A stretch of 64,000 bases of DNA from Polynucleobacter nymphae (GTDB lineage: Bacteria > Pseudomonadota > Gammaproteobacteria > Burkholderiales > Burkholderiaceae): positions 310,001 through 374,000 of the forward strand of contig NZ_JACVPA010000001.1 in assembly GCF_018882155.1 (NCBI RefSeq). The letters are read 5' to 3'. Positions 9,139-16,768 of this stretch are shown here, piece after piece. The translations under genes and the position numbers were made by a program. Positions within the stretch are counted from its first letter, which is position 1, and every line of letters begins with the position of its first letter. The notes under the pieces were generated by a model. That model saw only the letters and a program-made list of their open reading frames with translations. It ran no database searches and was not told the origin of the DNA.

Positions 9139-9591
9139 TTATGGTTTGATGTACGCAAAGCCGTCTTTATATTGCAGGTCAGCTACACGCACTACGCCAG
9201 ATGGTGTGAAATCTGCATCCAAGATGAATTGATCTTTCTTGAGATTGCGATTTTTTAACGTAATCTCACAAACCTCAAACTTCACGCCGCGCGACTTGAG
9301 GGCGCCTACTAATGGGGCGTACTCCACATTATTCTTTTTATCCTTCGCACCCTCCATGAGCATGTCTACTCCATTGGCATGGGTTACAACAATGATAGTG
9401 GTCTGAGGTGATACATCTAAGTGATTGCGAATATTGCGTAAGCCCTTTAAGCCTTGGGTTTCAGCATCATCAATGTGATAAACCACTTTTGTCGGTCCTG
9501 ACGATTGGGCGCTGGCAACCGATCCAAAGCCAATGGCAAGAATTGCTGCAAAAATAAGCTGAATTGGTTTTTTCATTGTTAGAGTCTTCAT
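9139..9591 (-). CDS. DsrE-family protein with signal peptide
   Basis: Protein of 150 aa. Residues 1-28 form a signal peptide ending in SVASAQ, so the protein should be periplasmic, unlike the cytoplasmic DsrE/TusD proteins. The remainder fits the DsrE-like fold (PF02635/COG1416): KVVYHIDDAE, an ITVV-like strand TTIIVVTHANGV, and a single cysteine in KFEVCEITLKNR that could carry sulfur. A sulfur-carrier or persulfide-binding role in the Sox pathway is inferred. It starts 8 bases after the soxB stop, clearly in the same operon. Confidence 0.82.
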   Translation of the reverse strand: MKTLTMKKPIQLIFAAILAIGFGSVASAQSSGPTKVVYHIDDAETQGLKGLRNIRNHLDVSPQTTIIVVTHANGVDMLMEGAKDKKNNVEYAPLVGALKSRGVKFEVCEITLKNRNLKKDQFILDADFTPSGVVRVADLQYKDGFAYIKP

Positions 9592-9599
9592 GAATTCAA

Positions 9600-11330
9600 T
9601 TAAATTGGGGCCATGCCGGGATTATTGGCGACGCCCTTAATGATTGGCTCATTAAGCTTAACGGCTTTGACAACCTTAACATCCCTTAAATGCCTCTCCA
9701 TGACATCCCAAATCGCTTCACCGCCGGCATTCTTCGCCTCTTCGCTCACTGGCGCCCACCCTGCTACCTTATAGGTTTTACTTGCATCGATCGCCTTACC
9801 ATTTAAGCGCATATCGGTAATCCGTTTGCCAGCAGTCTGCACTGGATCAATCGTATATTGCATACCACCTACACGCACCATGTCGCCGCCCTGCTGGTAA
9901 TACGGGTCAGGATTAAATAAATTATCTGCAACGTCTTCCAGAATGGTTTTAATCGTCTCGCCAGTCATGTTCGTGACGGTGGTGTATGGATACGTAATCG
10001 CTGTCTGATCTAAGAGATTTTCACGGGTGATCGCTTGTCCTGGCAGAAGACTCGTACCCCAGCGGAAGCCTGGTGAAAAAGCAATCTCAGCATTCTTCTG
10101 TGACATCAGGCCATCAAGGATGAGTTGATCAAAGCTACCATTGAAATTACCACGGCGATACAGAAGGCCTTCAGTAGTGGCCAATTTTTCATTGAGCTTG
10201 GCTTCATAAGGAGCCCTGATTTTTGTAATCAATTTGCTCATCGATGGATCAGCAGGAATCATATTTGAGAAGATTGGGAAAAGCTTGTAGCGGAAATCAA
10301 CCGGCTTGCCACCCTTCACATCAAAATCTAATACACCCAAGAACTTGCTATTGGACCCTGCATTAGTAACCAGCGTTATCCCACCAGCATTTTTCACCTT
10401 CACCGGAATCGGTACGCCATCGTGTGTATGACCACCCAAGATTGCATCTAAGCCTCTTACTCGTGATGCCATCTTCAAATCCACATCCATGCCATTGTGA
10501 GAGAGGAGAACAACTACCTTAGCCCCTTTTGCTCTCACCTCATCAATGGTCTTTTGCATATTCTCTTCCTGAATACCAAAGGTCCAGTCGGGAGTGAAGT
10601 AACGAGGGTTTGCTATCGGCGTATAGGGGAAGGCTTGGCCAATGATGGCTACCTGAATGCCATTTTGAACTTTCATGACATAAGGATTAAATACCGTGTC
10701 ACCAAAGTCTGCTGTCTTAATATTTTGCGCAATGAAAGAGACCTTACCCTTGAAATCGCCATTCACAATTTCCATGACGCGCTTCTCGCCTAGAGTCATC
10801 TCCCAGTGAGCAGTCATCACATCAACACCGAGAGCAAGAGCAGCATCAACCATATCTTGGCCATTAGTCCATAGTGCTGTTGCAGAGCCTTGCCAAGTAT
10901 CACCACCGTCAAGTAAGAGCGCTCCTGGGCGATTGGTCTTCATCTGTTTAATCAGGGTGGCCATGTGAGCGAAGCCACCCATCTTGCCGTAGTTCTGCGC
11001 CGCTGCAACATAGTCTAAGTAGGTAAATGCATGCGCATCACGAGTCCCGGCAGCAATGCCATTGGCTTTTAAAAAGTATTGGCCGACTAAGTGCGGAGTT
11101 TTTCCCTCTTGCGTACCAATTCCAAGATTAACATTTGGCTCGCGAAAGTAAATTGGCAATAACTGAGCATGACAGTCTGTGTAATGCAAGAAATGCACAT
11201 TACCAAACTTTGGCAAATCATAGAATTTTTGTGCAGTAGATTGAGCACTCGCAAAGTTGGACTGCAAACTCATTCCACCTGCCGATGCAATAGCTAAGGC
11301 TTGCAGAAAATCACGGCGACTTAAAGACAT
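9600..11330 (-). CDS. soxB: Thiosulfohydrolase SoxB
   Basis: Protein of 576 aa. It begins with a Tat signal (SRRDFLQ, ~4-10) and belongs to the 5'-nucleotidase/metallophosphatase family. Dimanganese ligand motifs are visible: YTDCH (D52, H54), DGGDTWQGS, TAHWE, LLSHNGMD and GGHTHDG. SoxB hydrolyses sulfate from the sulfur-substituted SoxY carrier in the periplasm. The ATG has an AAGGG ribosome site 6 bases upstream. Between soxX and soxB lies a stable hairpin (see 11346-11369), so soxB expression may be set apart from soxAX. Confidence 0.97.
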   Translation of the reverse strand: MSLSRRDFLQALAIASAGGMSLQSNFASAQSTAQKFYDLPKFGNVHFLHYTDCHAQLLPIYFREPNVNLGIGTQEGKTPHLVGQYFLKANGIAAGTRDAHAFTYLDYVAAAQNYGKMGGFAHMATLIKQMKTNRPGALLLDGGDTWQGSATALWTNGQDMVDAALALGVDVMTAHWEMTLGEKRVMEIVNGDFKGKVSFIAQNIKTADFGDTVFNPYVMKVQNGIQVAIIGQAFPYTPIANPRYFTPDWTFGIQEENMQKTIDEVRAKGAKVVVLLSHNGMDVDLKMASRVRGLDAILGGHTHDGVPIPVKVKNAGGITLVTNAGSNSKFLGVLDFDVKGGKPVDFRYKLFPIFSNMIPADPSMSKLITKIRAPYEAKLNEKLATTEGLLYRRGNFNGSFDQLILDGLMSQKNAEIAFSPGFRWGTSLLPGQAITRENLLDQTAITYPYTTVTNMTGETIKTILEDVADNLFNPDPYYQQGGDMVRVGGMQYTIDPVQTAGKRITDMRLNGKAIDASKTYKVAGWAPVSEEAKNAGGEAIWDVMERHLRDVKVVKAVKLNEPIIKGVANNPGMAPI

Positions 11331-11345
11331 ATCTACCCTTTTATG

Positions 11346-11369
11346 AAAACAGGCCTCTCGGCCTGTTCT
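11346..11369 (-). promoter_or_regulatory. Stable intercistronic RNA hairpin between soxX and soxB
   Basis: Perfect 8-bp stem AACAGGCC/GGCCTGTT (11348-11367), extended by a G-U and an A-U pair. On the transcribed (minus) strand the loop is GAGA, a GNRA tetraloop. It sits 16 bases before the soxB start and is followed by TTTTCAT, which is too short a T run for a strong terminator. It could partially terminate, block 3' decay of the soxCDYZAX message, or mark a processing site. On the plus strand it is followed by a T-rich stretch, but no plus-strand gene precedes it. Confidence 0.6.
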
Positions 11370-11398
11370 TTATCTTTTATTCTATTTTGCTACTTTAC

Positions 11399-12037
11399 TT
11401 ACTGATTCACCGGAGAGGCAGGATCAAGCAATAAAGCCATCACATCCTGAATCTGCTGTTCATTTAAGAGTTTGAAGTGGGCGAAACGCGGCATATTGCT
11501 GCAAGCGTTATAAGCCTTGGAGTTATTAATGCGATTCCAAGTATAAGTAACTACTTCATGTGAATTACCACGCATTTTTCCGTAACCAGTCAATGATGGC
11601 CCAATATTTCCATAGGAAATTTCCTTAGGGTCAATTTGGTGACAGTTATAGCAACCGCCGCCAACAACAGTGTCAGCCTTATCGGTCCAAGTGGCACCAC
11701 GACCACTTTGGGCAACTGCCTCACCCTTCTTCCAGTCGCCTATATATTTACCATCAGATGGTTGCTTAATGCTATCCATGTTAATTTTTTGGATCCTCGC
11801 GCGCATCTTTTCACCCTGCTTGCTGGTAGAAAAGATAGGATCAGAGCAAAATTTTTGAGTTGCGTCCTGATCAATGCGGTCTAGTCCTGCAATACCGTCA
11901 GCTTTAAAACCATCTTTGATCATCTTGTTGAACTTAGGGTCATTTGCTTGTTGAGCAATTGCAGATCCCTGCATTGCAATTGCTACCAAAGCAAAGCTAC
12001 CAATCGCTAAGAGGGATTTAATGTTCTTCATATTCAT
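11399..12037 (-). CDS. soxX: Sulfur oxidation c-type cytochrome SoxX
   Basis: Protein of 212 aa with a signal peptide (~1-29, ending GSAIAQQ). A single heme motif CYNCH lies at ~129-133, followed by GNIGPSLTGYG and, near the end, NMPRFAHFKLL, whose methionine fits the distal heme ligand. The long N-terminal insert (~60-110) is typical of betaproteobacterial SoxX. SoxX pairs with SoxA to form the SoxAX cytochrome that links thiosulfate to SoxY. The start is 19 bases downstream of the soxA stop. Confidence 0.95.
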   Translation of the reverse strand: MNMKNIKSLLAIGSFALVAIAMQGSAIAQQANDPKFNKMIKDGFKADGIAGLDRIDQDATQKFCSDPIFSTSKQGEKMRARIQKINMDSIKQPSDGKYIGDWKKGEAVAQSGRGATWTDKADTVVGGGCYNCHQIDPKEISYGNIGPSLTGYGKMRGNSHEVVTYTWNRINNSKAYNACSNMPRFAHFKLLNEQQIQDVMALLLDPASPVNQ

Positions 12038-12056
12038 ATTCTCTGTCTCTTATCCG

Positions 12057-12872
12057 TTAACGCTTCAAACCAGGGGTTTCAACAGTGCCGCCATTGGCAT
12101 TCTTTGCCATATACATAGATAAGGCCAAAGTGAGATCAGAGCCATATATTGGGAATGGGAAGCGTTGCTGACGAAAGCAATCATTCAAACGCTGCTGCAT
12201 TGTCCAAAACTGTCCACTAGAGACGCGATATGCTGGCCAATATCCCCAAGCTAGAGCTGCGCCTTTTTGGGTGGTGATATTCGGTAGATCTTGCAAACGA
12301 ATCCGCTTGCCATCTTCAGCGTGGCAAGAAGCACATGAGAAATCCATCGGTCCGCCCTGGAAAAAGAATGCCCGCTTACCAAGCTCATACATTTCTTTTT
12401 CTTTAGGATGATTCGTGCTCACCTTGATCTTGTCACCCTTAGATAGCGTGACTACGTAAGCAACAATAGCTTCCATATCCTTCTTGGGCCCCTTTTGAAA
12501 AGGCGCGTCAATCATTTCCTGAGGATCGCGACCCTGCAACACTTGCATGCAAGTCATCAAACGAGATTCTAGGTCTTGAACTTTATTGGTATCTTTAAAG
12601 TAGCGTGGTAATTGTGCCGCTGCACCTTTGACGACTCCAGGCCCCAAACCTAAATCACACTTTTCAAGCGTAGCGCTCTTAGGACCAGCGGGTTTTTTCC
12701 ACAGCTCTTCACCTGCAGCCTCATATAGCTCGGAAGGGTTGCCATCTGCAATCATCTCGCGATACTTCGCAATCTCGTCTGTTGCACTATTTTGTGCCAA
12801 TACAGATGATGACACCGTTAATAAAGCAGCCAATACACCAAAGGCTAGTCCTAAAGTCAATTTACGCTGCAT
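12057..12872 (-). CDS. soxA: Sulfur oxidation c-type cytochrome SoxA (single-heme form)
   Basis: Protein of 271 aa from the ATG at 12872, which has AAAGGG about 6 bases upstream; an in-frame ATG at 12893 lacks a ribosome site. Signal peptide ~1-27. One heme motif CASCH at ~180-184. The place of the second heme in diheme SoxA is taken by two lone cysteines (~C72, ~C108) that probably form a disulfide. The catalytic cysteine is in LNDCFRQQRFP (~C232), where thiosulfate becomes bound before transfer to SoxY. It follows soxZ by 44 bases. Confidence 0.95.
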   Translation of the reverse strand: MQRKLTLGLAFGVLAALLTVSSSVLAQNSATDEIAKYREMIADGNPSELYEAAGEELWKKPAGPKSATLEKCDLGLGPGVVKGAAAQLPRYFKDTNKVQDLESRLMTCMQVLQGRDPQEMIDAPFQKGPKKDMEAIVAYVVTLSKGDKIKVSTNHPKEKEMYELGKRAFFFQGGPMDFSCASCHAEDGKRIRLQDLPNITTQKGAALAWGYWPAYRVSSGQFWTMQQRLNDCFRQQRFPFPIYGSDLTLALSMYMAKNANGGTVETPGLKR

Positions 12873-12916
12873 TTGTAACCCTTTCAAAACCATCGAGGCG
12901 GTGAAAATTACTGATC

Positions 12917-13225
12917 TTATGAAGCGGTTGCTTCATCGGTACGCTTATCACCCTTGCTATCTACCCAACTCACAACAATCTTATCGCCTTTAGCGCCTTT
13001 GTATTTGAAGTTCAAGAATGGGTCCTTAGAAACTGCTGGGCCAAACTGACCGTTCAATACATCTTTACCATTTGCTTTGACATTAATTGTGCTGATGAAC
13101 CATGCAGGAATGGTTTTACCGGCAGCATCTTTACGCTGACCAGATTCCATATCGTGCTTCATCAAAATTTTTACATCCACAATTCCACCGTTCTCAGCAG
13201 CTCTTACGCGCATTGGATCAGCCAT
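12917..13225 (-). CDS. soxZ: Thiosulfate oxidation carrier complex protein SoxZ
   Basis: Protein of 102 aa without a signal peptide, as is normal for SoxZ, which is exported bound to Tat-targeted SoxY. Family features: MADPMRVRA start, KILMKHDMESGQRKD, then FKYKGAKGDKIVVSWVDSKG. SoxYZ is the heterodimer whose SoxY cysteine carries the sulfur substrate through the cycle. A strong AGAGGA ribosome site precedes the ATG. It follows soxY with a 56-base gap. Confidence 0.96.
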   Translation of the reverse strand: MADPMRVRAAENGGIVDVKILMKHDMESGQRKDAAGKTIPAWFISTINVKANGKDVLNGQFGPAVSKDPFLNFKYKGAKGDKIVVSWVDSKGDKRTDEATAS

Positions 13226-13281
13226 GTTTTCCTCTTGTAATCTAGTTATTCGTTAATAGTATTCATTTGGGCCTGGGGTAA

Positions 13282-13734
13282 TTAACCACCACAACCACCT
13301 AAAGTCACTTTGATTTCTTTCACTGCCATGCTCCATTTGCCATCAGCTTTTACTAGGCCATATACATTAGAGGTTTGACCCATCTTGATACGGGTAGTCA
13401 CAAATGGCTCTGTGCCAGCAGGGATAAAGAATTGCGCGGCTAAAGTACTTGGGTTTTTCTCAACCAAGATAGCCATCTGTTCGGCTTTAAGGCTAGTTGT
13501 AATTCCCACTGGAACTACTGCGCCATTTTCTGCAATATCAGGGGCATTCAAAGTAACGGCGGCTGATTTTTCTGGGCTACCTGAACCCAAGAGCTTAAAT
13601 ACATCATCAAGACTCTTACCTTCAAAAGCGGCTTTATTCCACTCTTGCGCTTGGGCTACGCTAATAAGACCCGCAGAAGCCATCAAACCAAAAACGGCTG
13701 AATATTTCAATAAACTGCGTCGCTGCTGATTCAT
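13282..13734 (-). CDS. soxY: Thiosulfate oxidation carrier protein SoxY
   Basis: Protein of 150 aa. The N terminus (QQRRSLLKYSAVFG, ~3-16) is a Tat-type signal ending in SVAQA. The C terminus is TLGGCGG, the swinging arm whose cysteine (~C148) covalently carries sulfur intermediates. That motif makes the assignment near certain. The ribosome site AAGGAG lies 6 bases upstream of the ATG. An 81-base spacer separates it from soxD and contains a 9-base match to the proposed SoxR operator, so an internal promoter is possible. Confidence 0.97.
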   Translation of the reverse strand: MNQQRRSLLKYSAVFGLMASAGLISVAQAQEWNKAAFEGKSLDDVFKLLGSGSPEKSAAVTLNAPDIAENGAVVPVGITTSLKAEQMAILVEKNPSTLAAQFFIPAGTEPFVTTRIKMGQTSNVYGLVKADGKWSMAVKEIKVTLGGCGG

Positions 13735-13761
13735 AAAAACTCCTTTAATAATCTCTTACTG

Positions 13762-13770
13762 TGAATATAT
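13762..13770. promoter_or_regulatory. Possible secondary SoxR half-site upstream of soxY
   Basis: The nonamer TGAATATAT at this place also occurs, in the same orientation, at 16677-16685 in the soxR-modB spacer. It lies in the soxD-soxY spacer 28-36 bases upstream of the soxY start. AT-rich 9-mers can match by chance, so this is only a candidate. Confidence 0.25.
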
Positions 13771-13815
13771 TATCTACTTTCCCATAAGGCATGCTGGTAA
13801 TTACTGTGGTGGCCA

Positions 13816-14910
13816 TTATTTGCCACCTGAAAGCACCCAAGCCACTAAAGTCTTACGATCTTCGTCCGATAACTGAGACTGTGGTGGCATCGGAATCGCA
13901 CCCCACACCCCTGAACCGCCATTTTTGACCTTAGCCATGAGCTTATCTTGCGCCCCGCTTTGGCCTTGATATTTCGCTGCAATAGCTGCTATGGATGGGC
14001 CTACCAACTTCGCATTAGGCGCATGACAAGCAGAGCAGTTCTCGTTCTTAAATAGCGCTGCGGGACCTTTTGTATTAGCAGCATGAGTCTCAGAAGCATG
14101 TGCTAAGCCTTCCCCAGTAGATCCAGGAAGCTTAGCAATTGGGGGTTTAGTTGAGTCTGAGCCTCGGTATGGGCCATATAAGCGATTTTGCTCTGCAATA
14201 TTCCCATGGGCATCTCTAGCAAAGTCAGGCAAGGTAGAGCCGATTTGCACAAACTTGACGCAATTAGTCATGCAGGCCTGTGAGTTCACATCAGGTTTGC
14301 CGTTCACACTCCAAAAGCCATGATTTCGAGTCATGCCGTTTCGGTTGGGCATTTTTTTCTGAACCTCTGCGATATTGGCATTACTCAAGACAAAGTCATC
14401 AGGAACGATTTCACCCAGACTCAAAATAAATGCAACTAGAGCATAGGTGTCATCTGGCGTTAATGATCTTGGAGCATTCCAAGGCATTGCACGATAGATG
14501 TAATCCCACAGAGTGGAAACTGTGGGGACTTTCATCAACGTTGTGCGTTGAGGTTGCTTGCGATCAGCCAATGAAGCAACTCTGCCAGTCTTAATATCAT
14601 CGGCAGTCGTTCCGCCTGCGATTGGTGTAAAGATCTCGTTTGACTCACCAAATACACCATGACAACTAGCGCATTTCGATTCCCAGATGATTTGACCCTG
14701 GGCAACGGAACCGGATCCGCTTGGCAGACCTTTAAAATCTGGGCGCACATCAATATCCCACGCGATTACTTCAGTCGGTGTGGCATTGCGACCAATTCCA
14801 GGAAACTTAGGGCCTTGAGTACTTTGTGCGCTTTGCGCATAAGTAAGCTGAGCGGAAAATACTACTAGGCTTAAAAGTACTAGACGAGATAATTTATCCA
14901 ACCTGAACAT
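13816..14910 (-). CDS. soxD: Diheme cytochrome c subunit of sulfane dehydrogenase, SoxD
   Basis: Protein of 364 aa with a signal peptide (~1-26) and two heme motifs, CASCH (~80-84) and CSACH (~292-296). Between them lies the insert typical of SoxD, including a CMTNC pair near 213-217. Near the end PMPPQSQLSDEDRKTLVAW supplies a likely methionine ligand. SoxD accepts electrons from the molybdenum subunit SoxC, which oxidises SoxY-bound sulfane sulfur. Its start overlaps the soxC stop by 17 bases, so translation of the two subunits is coupled. Confidence 0.95.
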   Translation of the reverse strand: MFRLDKLSRLVLLSLVVFSAQLTYAQSAQSTQGPKFPGIGRNATPTEVIAWDIDVRPDFKGLPSGSGSVAQGQIIWESKCASCHGVFGESNEIFTPIAGGTTADDIKTGRVASLADRKQPQRTTLMKVPTVSTLWDYIYRAMPWNAPRSLTPDDTYALVAFILSLGEIVPDDFVLSNANIAEVQKKMPNRNGMTRNHGFWSVNGKPDVNSQACMTNCVKFVQIGSTLPDFARDAHGNIAEQNRLYGPYRGSDSTKPPIAKLPGSTGEGLAHASETHAANTKGPAALFKNENCSACHAPNAKLVGPSIAAIAAKYQGQSGAQDKLMAKVKNGGSGVWGAIPMPPQSQLSDEDRKTLVAWVLSGGK

Positions 14911-16294
14911 TGCTCACCTCGCCGTTTGAGTCAAGCTTCCAAGACTGAATTGCATTGTTGTGATAAATCGAGCGATTACCCCGAACATCTCGCAGCATCT
15001 TGATAGATGGTTGTACATATCCCGTGTCATCAATTGCTCTGGATTGCAAAATTGCAGGTGATCCATCCCAAACCCAATCAATATTGAATCGAGTGATGGA
15101 TTTAGTCAGAATTGGCGTCTCTAAACGGGCGGTACGCCAGTTATTACCGCCATCAAATGAAACATCTACGCGTTTGATCTTGCCTCGCCCTGACCAAGCC
15201 ATGCCGCTGACGTTATAGAAACCTTTATCTAGTAATTGCTGACCACCTGATGGCGTAGTAATAACGGATTTACATTCCTGAATGGATGCATATTGACGAT
15301 GCATACCATCTGGCATCAACTCAATATAGTGAACTGCTTCATCTTTACTATTCCATGGCATGTCACCTACTTCAAGACGACGTAACCACTTGACCCAGCT
15401 TACACCCTGCACACCTGGTACTACCAGGCGTAATGGAAAGCCGTTTTCAGGACGCAGCATCTCGCCATTCATACTCCAGGCAACGATTGTGTCGTCTAAG
15501 CAGCTTTCTAGATTAATGGTGCGGGTCATGCCCGAGCCATCACCGCCCTCAGCAAGCAGGAACTTACCTTTTTTCAGATCAGCGCCGCATTCTTCAAGTA
15601 ATACTTTGAGGGGTACGCCTGTAAATTCGCAGCAAGACAACATGCCATGGGTGTACTGCACTGTTGGCACAGCCACGTTGCCCCACTCTAGACCGGTATT
15701 AGCGCCGCACTCAATAAAGTGTGTGCGTGAGACTGAGGGTAATCTCATTAAGTCGTTCATCGTAAAGACACGGGCATTTTTTACTAAGCCATTCACCATC
15801 AAGCGATGGGTCTCTGGATTGAGGTTGTACCAACCCTGATGATGACGCTCGAAGTGCAAACCGTTTGGAGTAATCGTTCCAAATAAACCTTGTAAGGGTG
15901 TAAAGGCAACTGAAGATGCCGATACACGGGTTAAACCTGGTGATTCACGACGGATCAAATTGGCTTCATAAATCGAGGGGACGCCATATGGCATCGTGGC
16001 AACGTTCTTGCCCAAAGTAGTTTGCCATTCCTGTTTTTCCAAGATTGCTGGATCGCCTTCTCCTGCAGCAAATGCCGTTGGTGCTGCAAGGCCTGCAGTA
16101 ACAGTACCCAGAGCTGAAAAGAATCCTTTGCGCAAAAAGCCACGCCGCGTTTCATCAAGTCCATTGGTATTGATGTCAGCAATCAATTCTTGAGATATGA
16201 AATGCTCTGGCGCTTTAACCAGGCGTGCTCTATTGATAGGTTTCTCAACTGCTGAGATATCCTGAGCACTTAATTCAATTTGCTTCTTAGTCAT
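14894..16294 (-). CDS. soxC: Sulfane dehydrogenase molybdenum subunit SoxC
   Basis: Protein of 466 aa of the sulfite oxidase family. A long N-region precedes a Tat motif (TRRGFLRKG, ~50-58) and hydrophobic stretch. The molybdenum-ligating cysteine is in HFIECGANTG (~C196). PGVQGVSWVKWLRRLEVGD marks the oxidoreductase domain and the last ~120 residues form the Mo-co dimerisation domain. With SoxD it removes six electrons from SoxY-S, giving full thiosulfate-to-sulfate oxidation rather than sulfur-globule deposition. The adjacent modBC genes would supply molybdate. Confidence 0.96.
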   Translation of the reverse strand: MTKKQIELSAQDISAVEKPINRARLVKAPEHFISQELIADINTNGLDETRRGFLRKGFFSALGTVTAGLAAPTAFAAGEGDPAILEKQEWQTTLGKNVATMPYGVPSIYEANLIRRESPGLTRVSASSVAFTPLQGLFGTITPNGLHFERHHQGWYNLNPETHRLMVNGLVKNARVFTMNDLMRLPSVSRTHFIECGANTGLEWGNVAVPTVQYTHGMLSCCEFTGVPLKVLLEECGADLKKGKFLLAEGGDGSGMTRTINLESCLDDTIVAWSMNGEMLRPENGFPLRLVVPGVQGVSWVKWLRRLEVGDMPWNSKDEAVHYIELMPDGMHRQYASIQECKSVITTPSGGQQLLDKGFYNVSGMAWSGRGKIKRVDVSFDGGNNWRTARLETPILTKSITRFNIDWVWDGSPAILQSRAIDDTGYVQPSIKMLRDVRGNRSIYHNNAIQSWKLDSNGEVSNVQVG

Positions 16295-16326
16295 TTGACC
16301 TCTAATGAAAAATCATTACTACTTAA

Positions 16327-16662
16327 TTAATGAACGCCTTCAGCAATCTTTGCACAAACAGATTGGCACATCTCTACCGTTGCGTTATCAGCAATTGAGT
16401 AATACACCGTAACGCCCTCTTTGCGCCTTAACAAAATTCCAATCTTATGCAATGCCAATAAATGTCTTGAGACATTAGCCTGACTTGTTCCGCACATCTC
16501 CATCACTTCCGATACCGATTTTTCTCCAGCACAGACGGCATACATGATTCGAAGACGAGTAGGCTCAGACAGCACACTAAAATAAGCTGCTACCTTAAGA
16601 AATACTTTCTCCATCTGCTTGGGAGATAAATTCTTGGTCGCTTTTTGAACCCTGGCTTTCAT
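16327..16662 (-). CDS. soxR: ArsR-family regulator, SoxR/BigR/SqrR type
   Basis: Winged-helix repressor of 111 aa: LSEPTRLRIMYAVCAGEKSV (~31-50), recognition helix TSQANVSRHLLAL (~59-71), then a KEGVTVYYSI wing. Cysteines are at ~44, 57, 99 and 103. C44 and one of C99/C103 match the two-cysteine persulfide switch of SoxR/SqrR/BigR proteins, which release DNA when a sulfide- or thiosulfate-derived di- or polysulfide bridge forms. It is the first gene of the sox run, 32 bases before soxC, and divergent from modB. Confidence 0.9.
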   Translation of the reverse strand: MKARVQKATKNLSPKQMEKVFLKVAAYFSVLSEPTRLRIMYAVCAGEKSVSEVMEMCGTSQANVSRHLLALHKIGILLRRKEGVTVYYSIADNATVEMCQSVCAKIAEGVH

Positions 16663-16672
16663 GAAGTCTCTT

Positions 16673-16701
16673 TATATGAATATATGCGTATATATGCATA
16701 T
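16673..16701. promoter_or_regulatory. Candidate SoxR operator in the soxR-modB spacer
   Basis: The hexamer TATATG occurs three times in the same orientation (16673, 16681, 16691). The last copy lies within the perfect 10-bp palindrome ATATGCATAT (16692-16701), and an imperfect one, ATATATGCGTATAT, precedes it. The site begins 10 bases upstream of the soxR start codon. Such AT-rich repeats are usual for ArsR-family operators. It sits in the only spacer between the sox run and modBC, so it could control both. Confidence 0.5.
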
Positions 16702-16768
16702 TTAACGATATTCTTTCCTAAGCTCCTATAGAGAAATACCCTAAGACATCAGACGCTACAATCCATTG

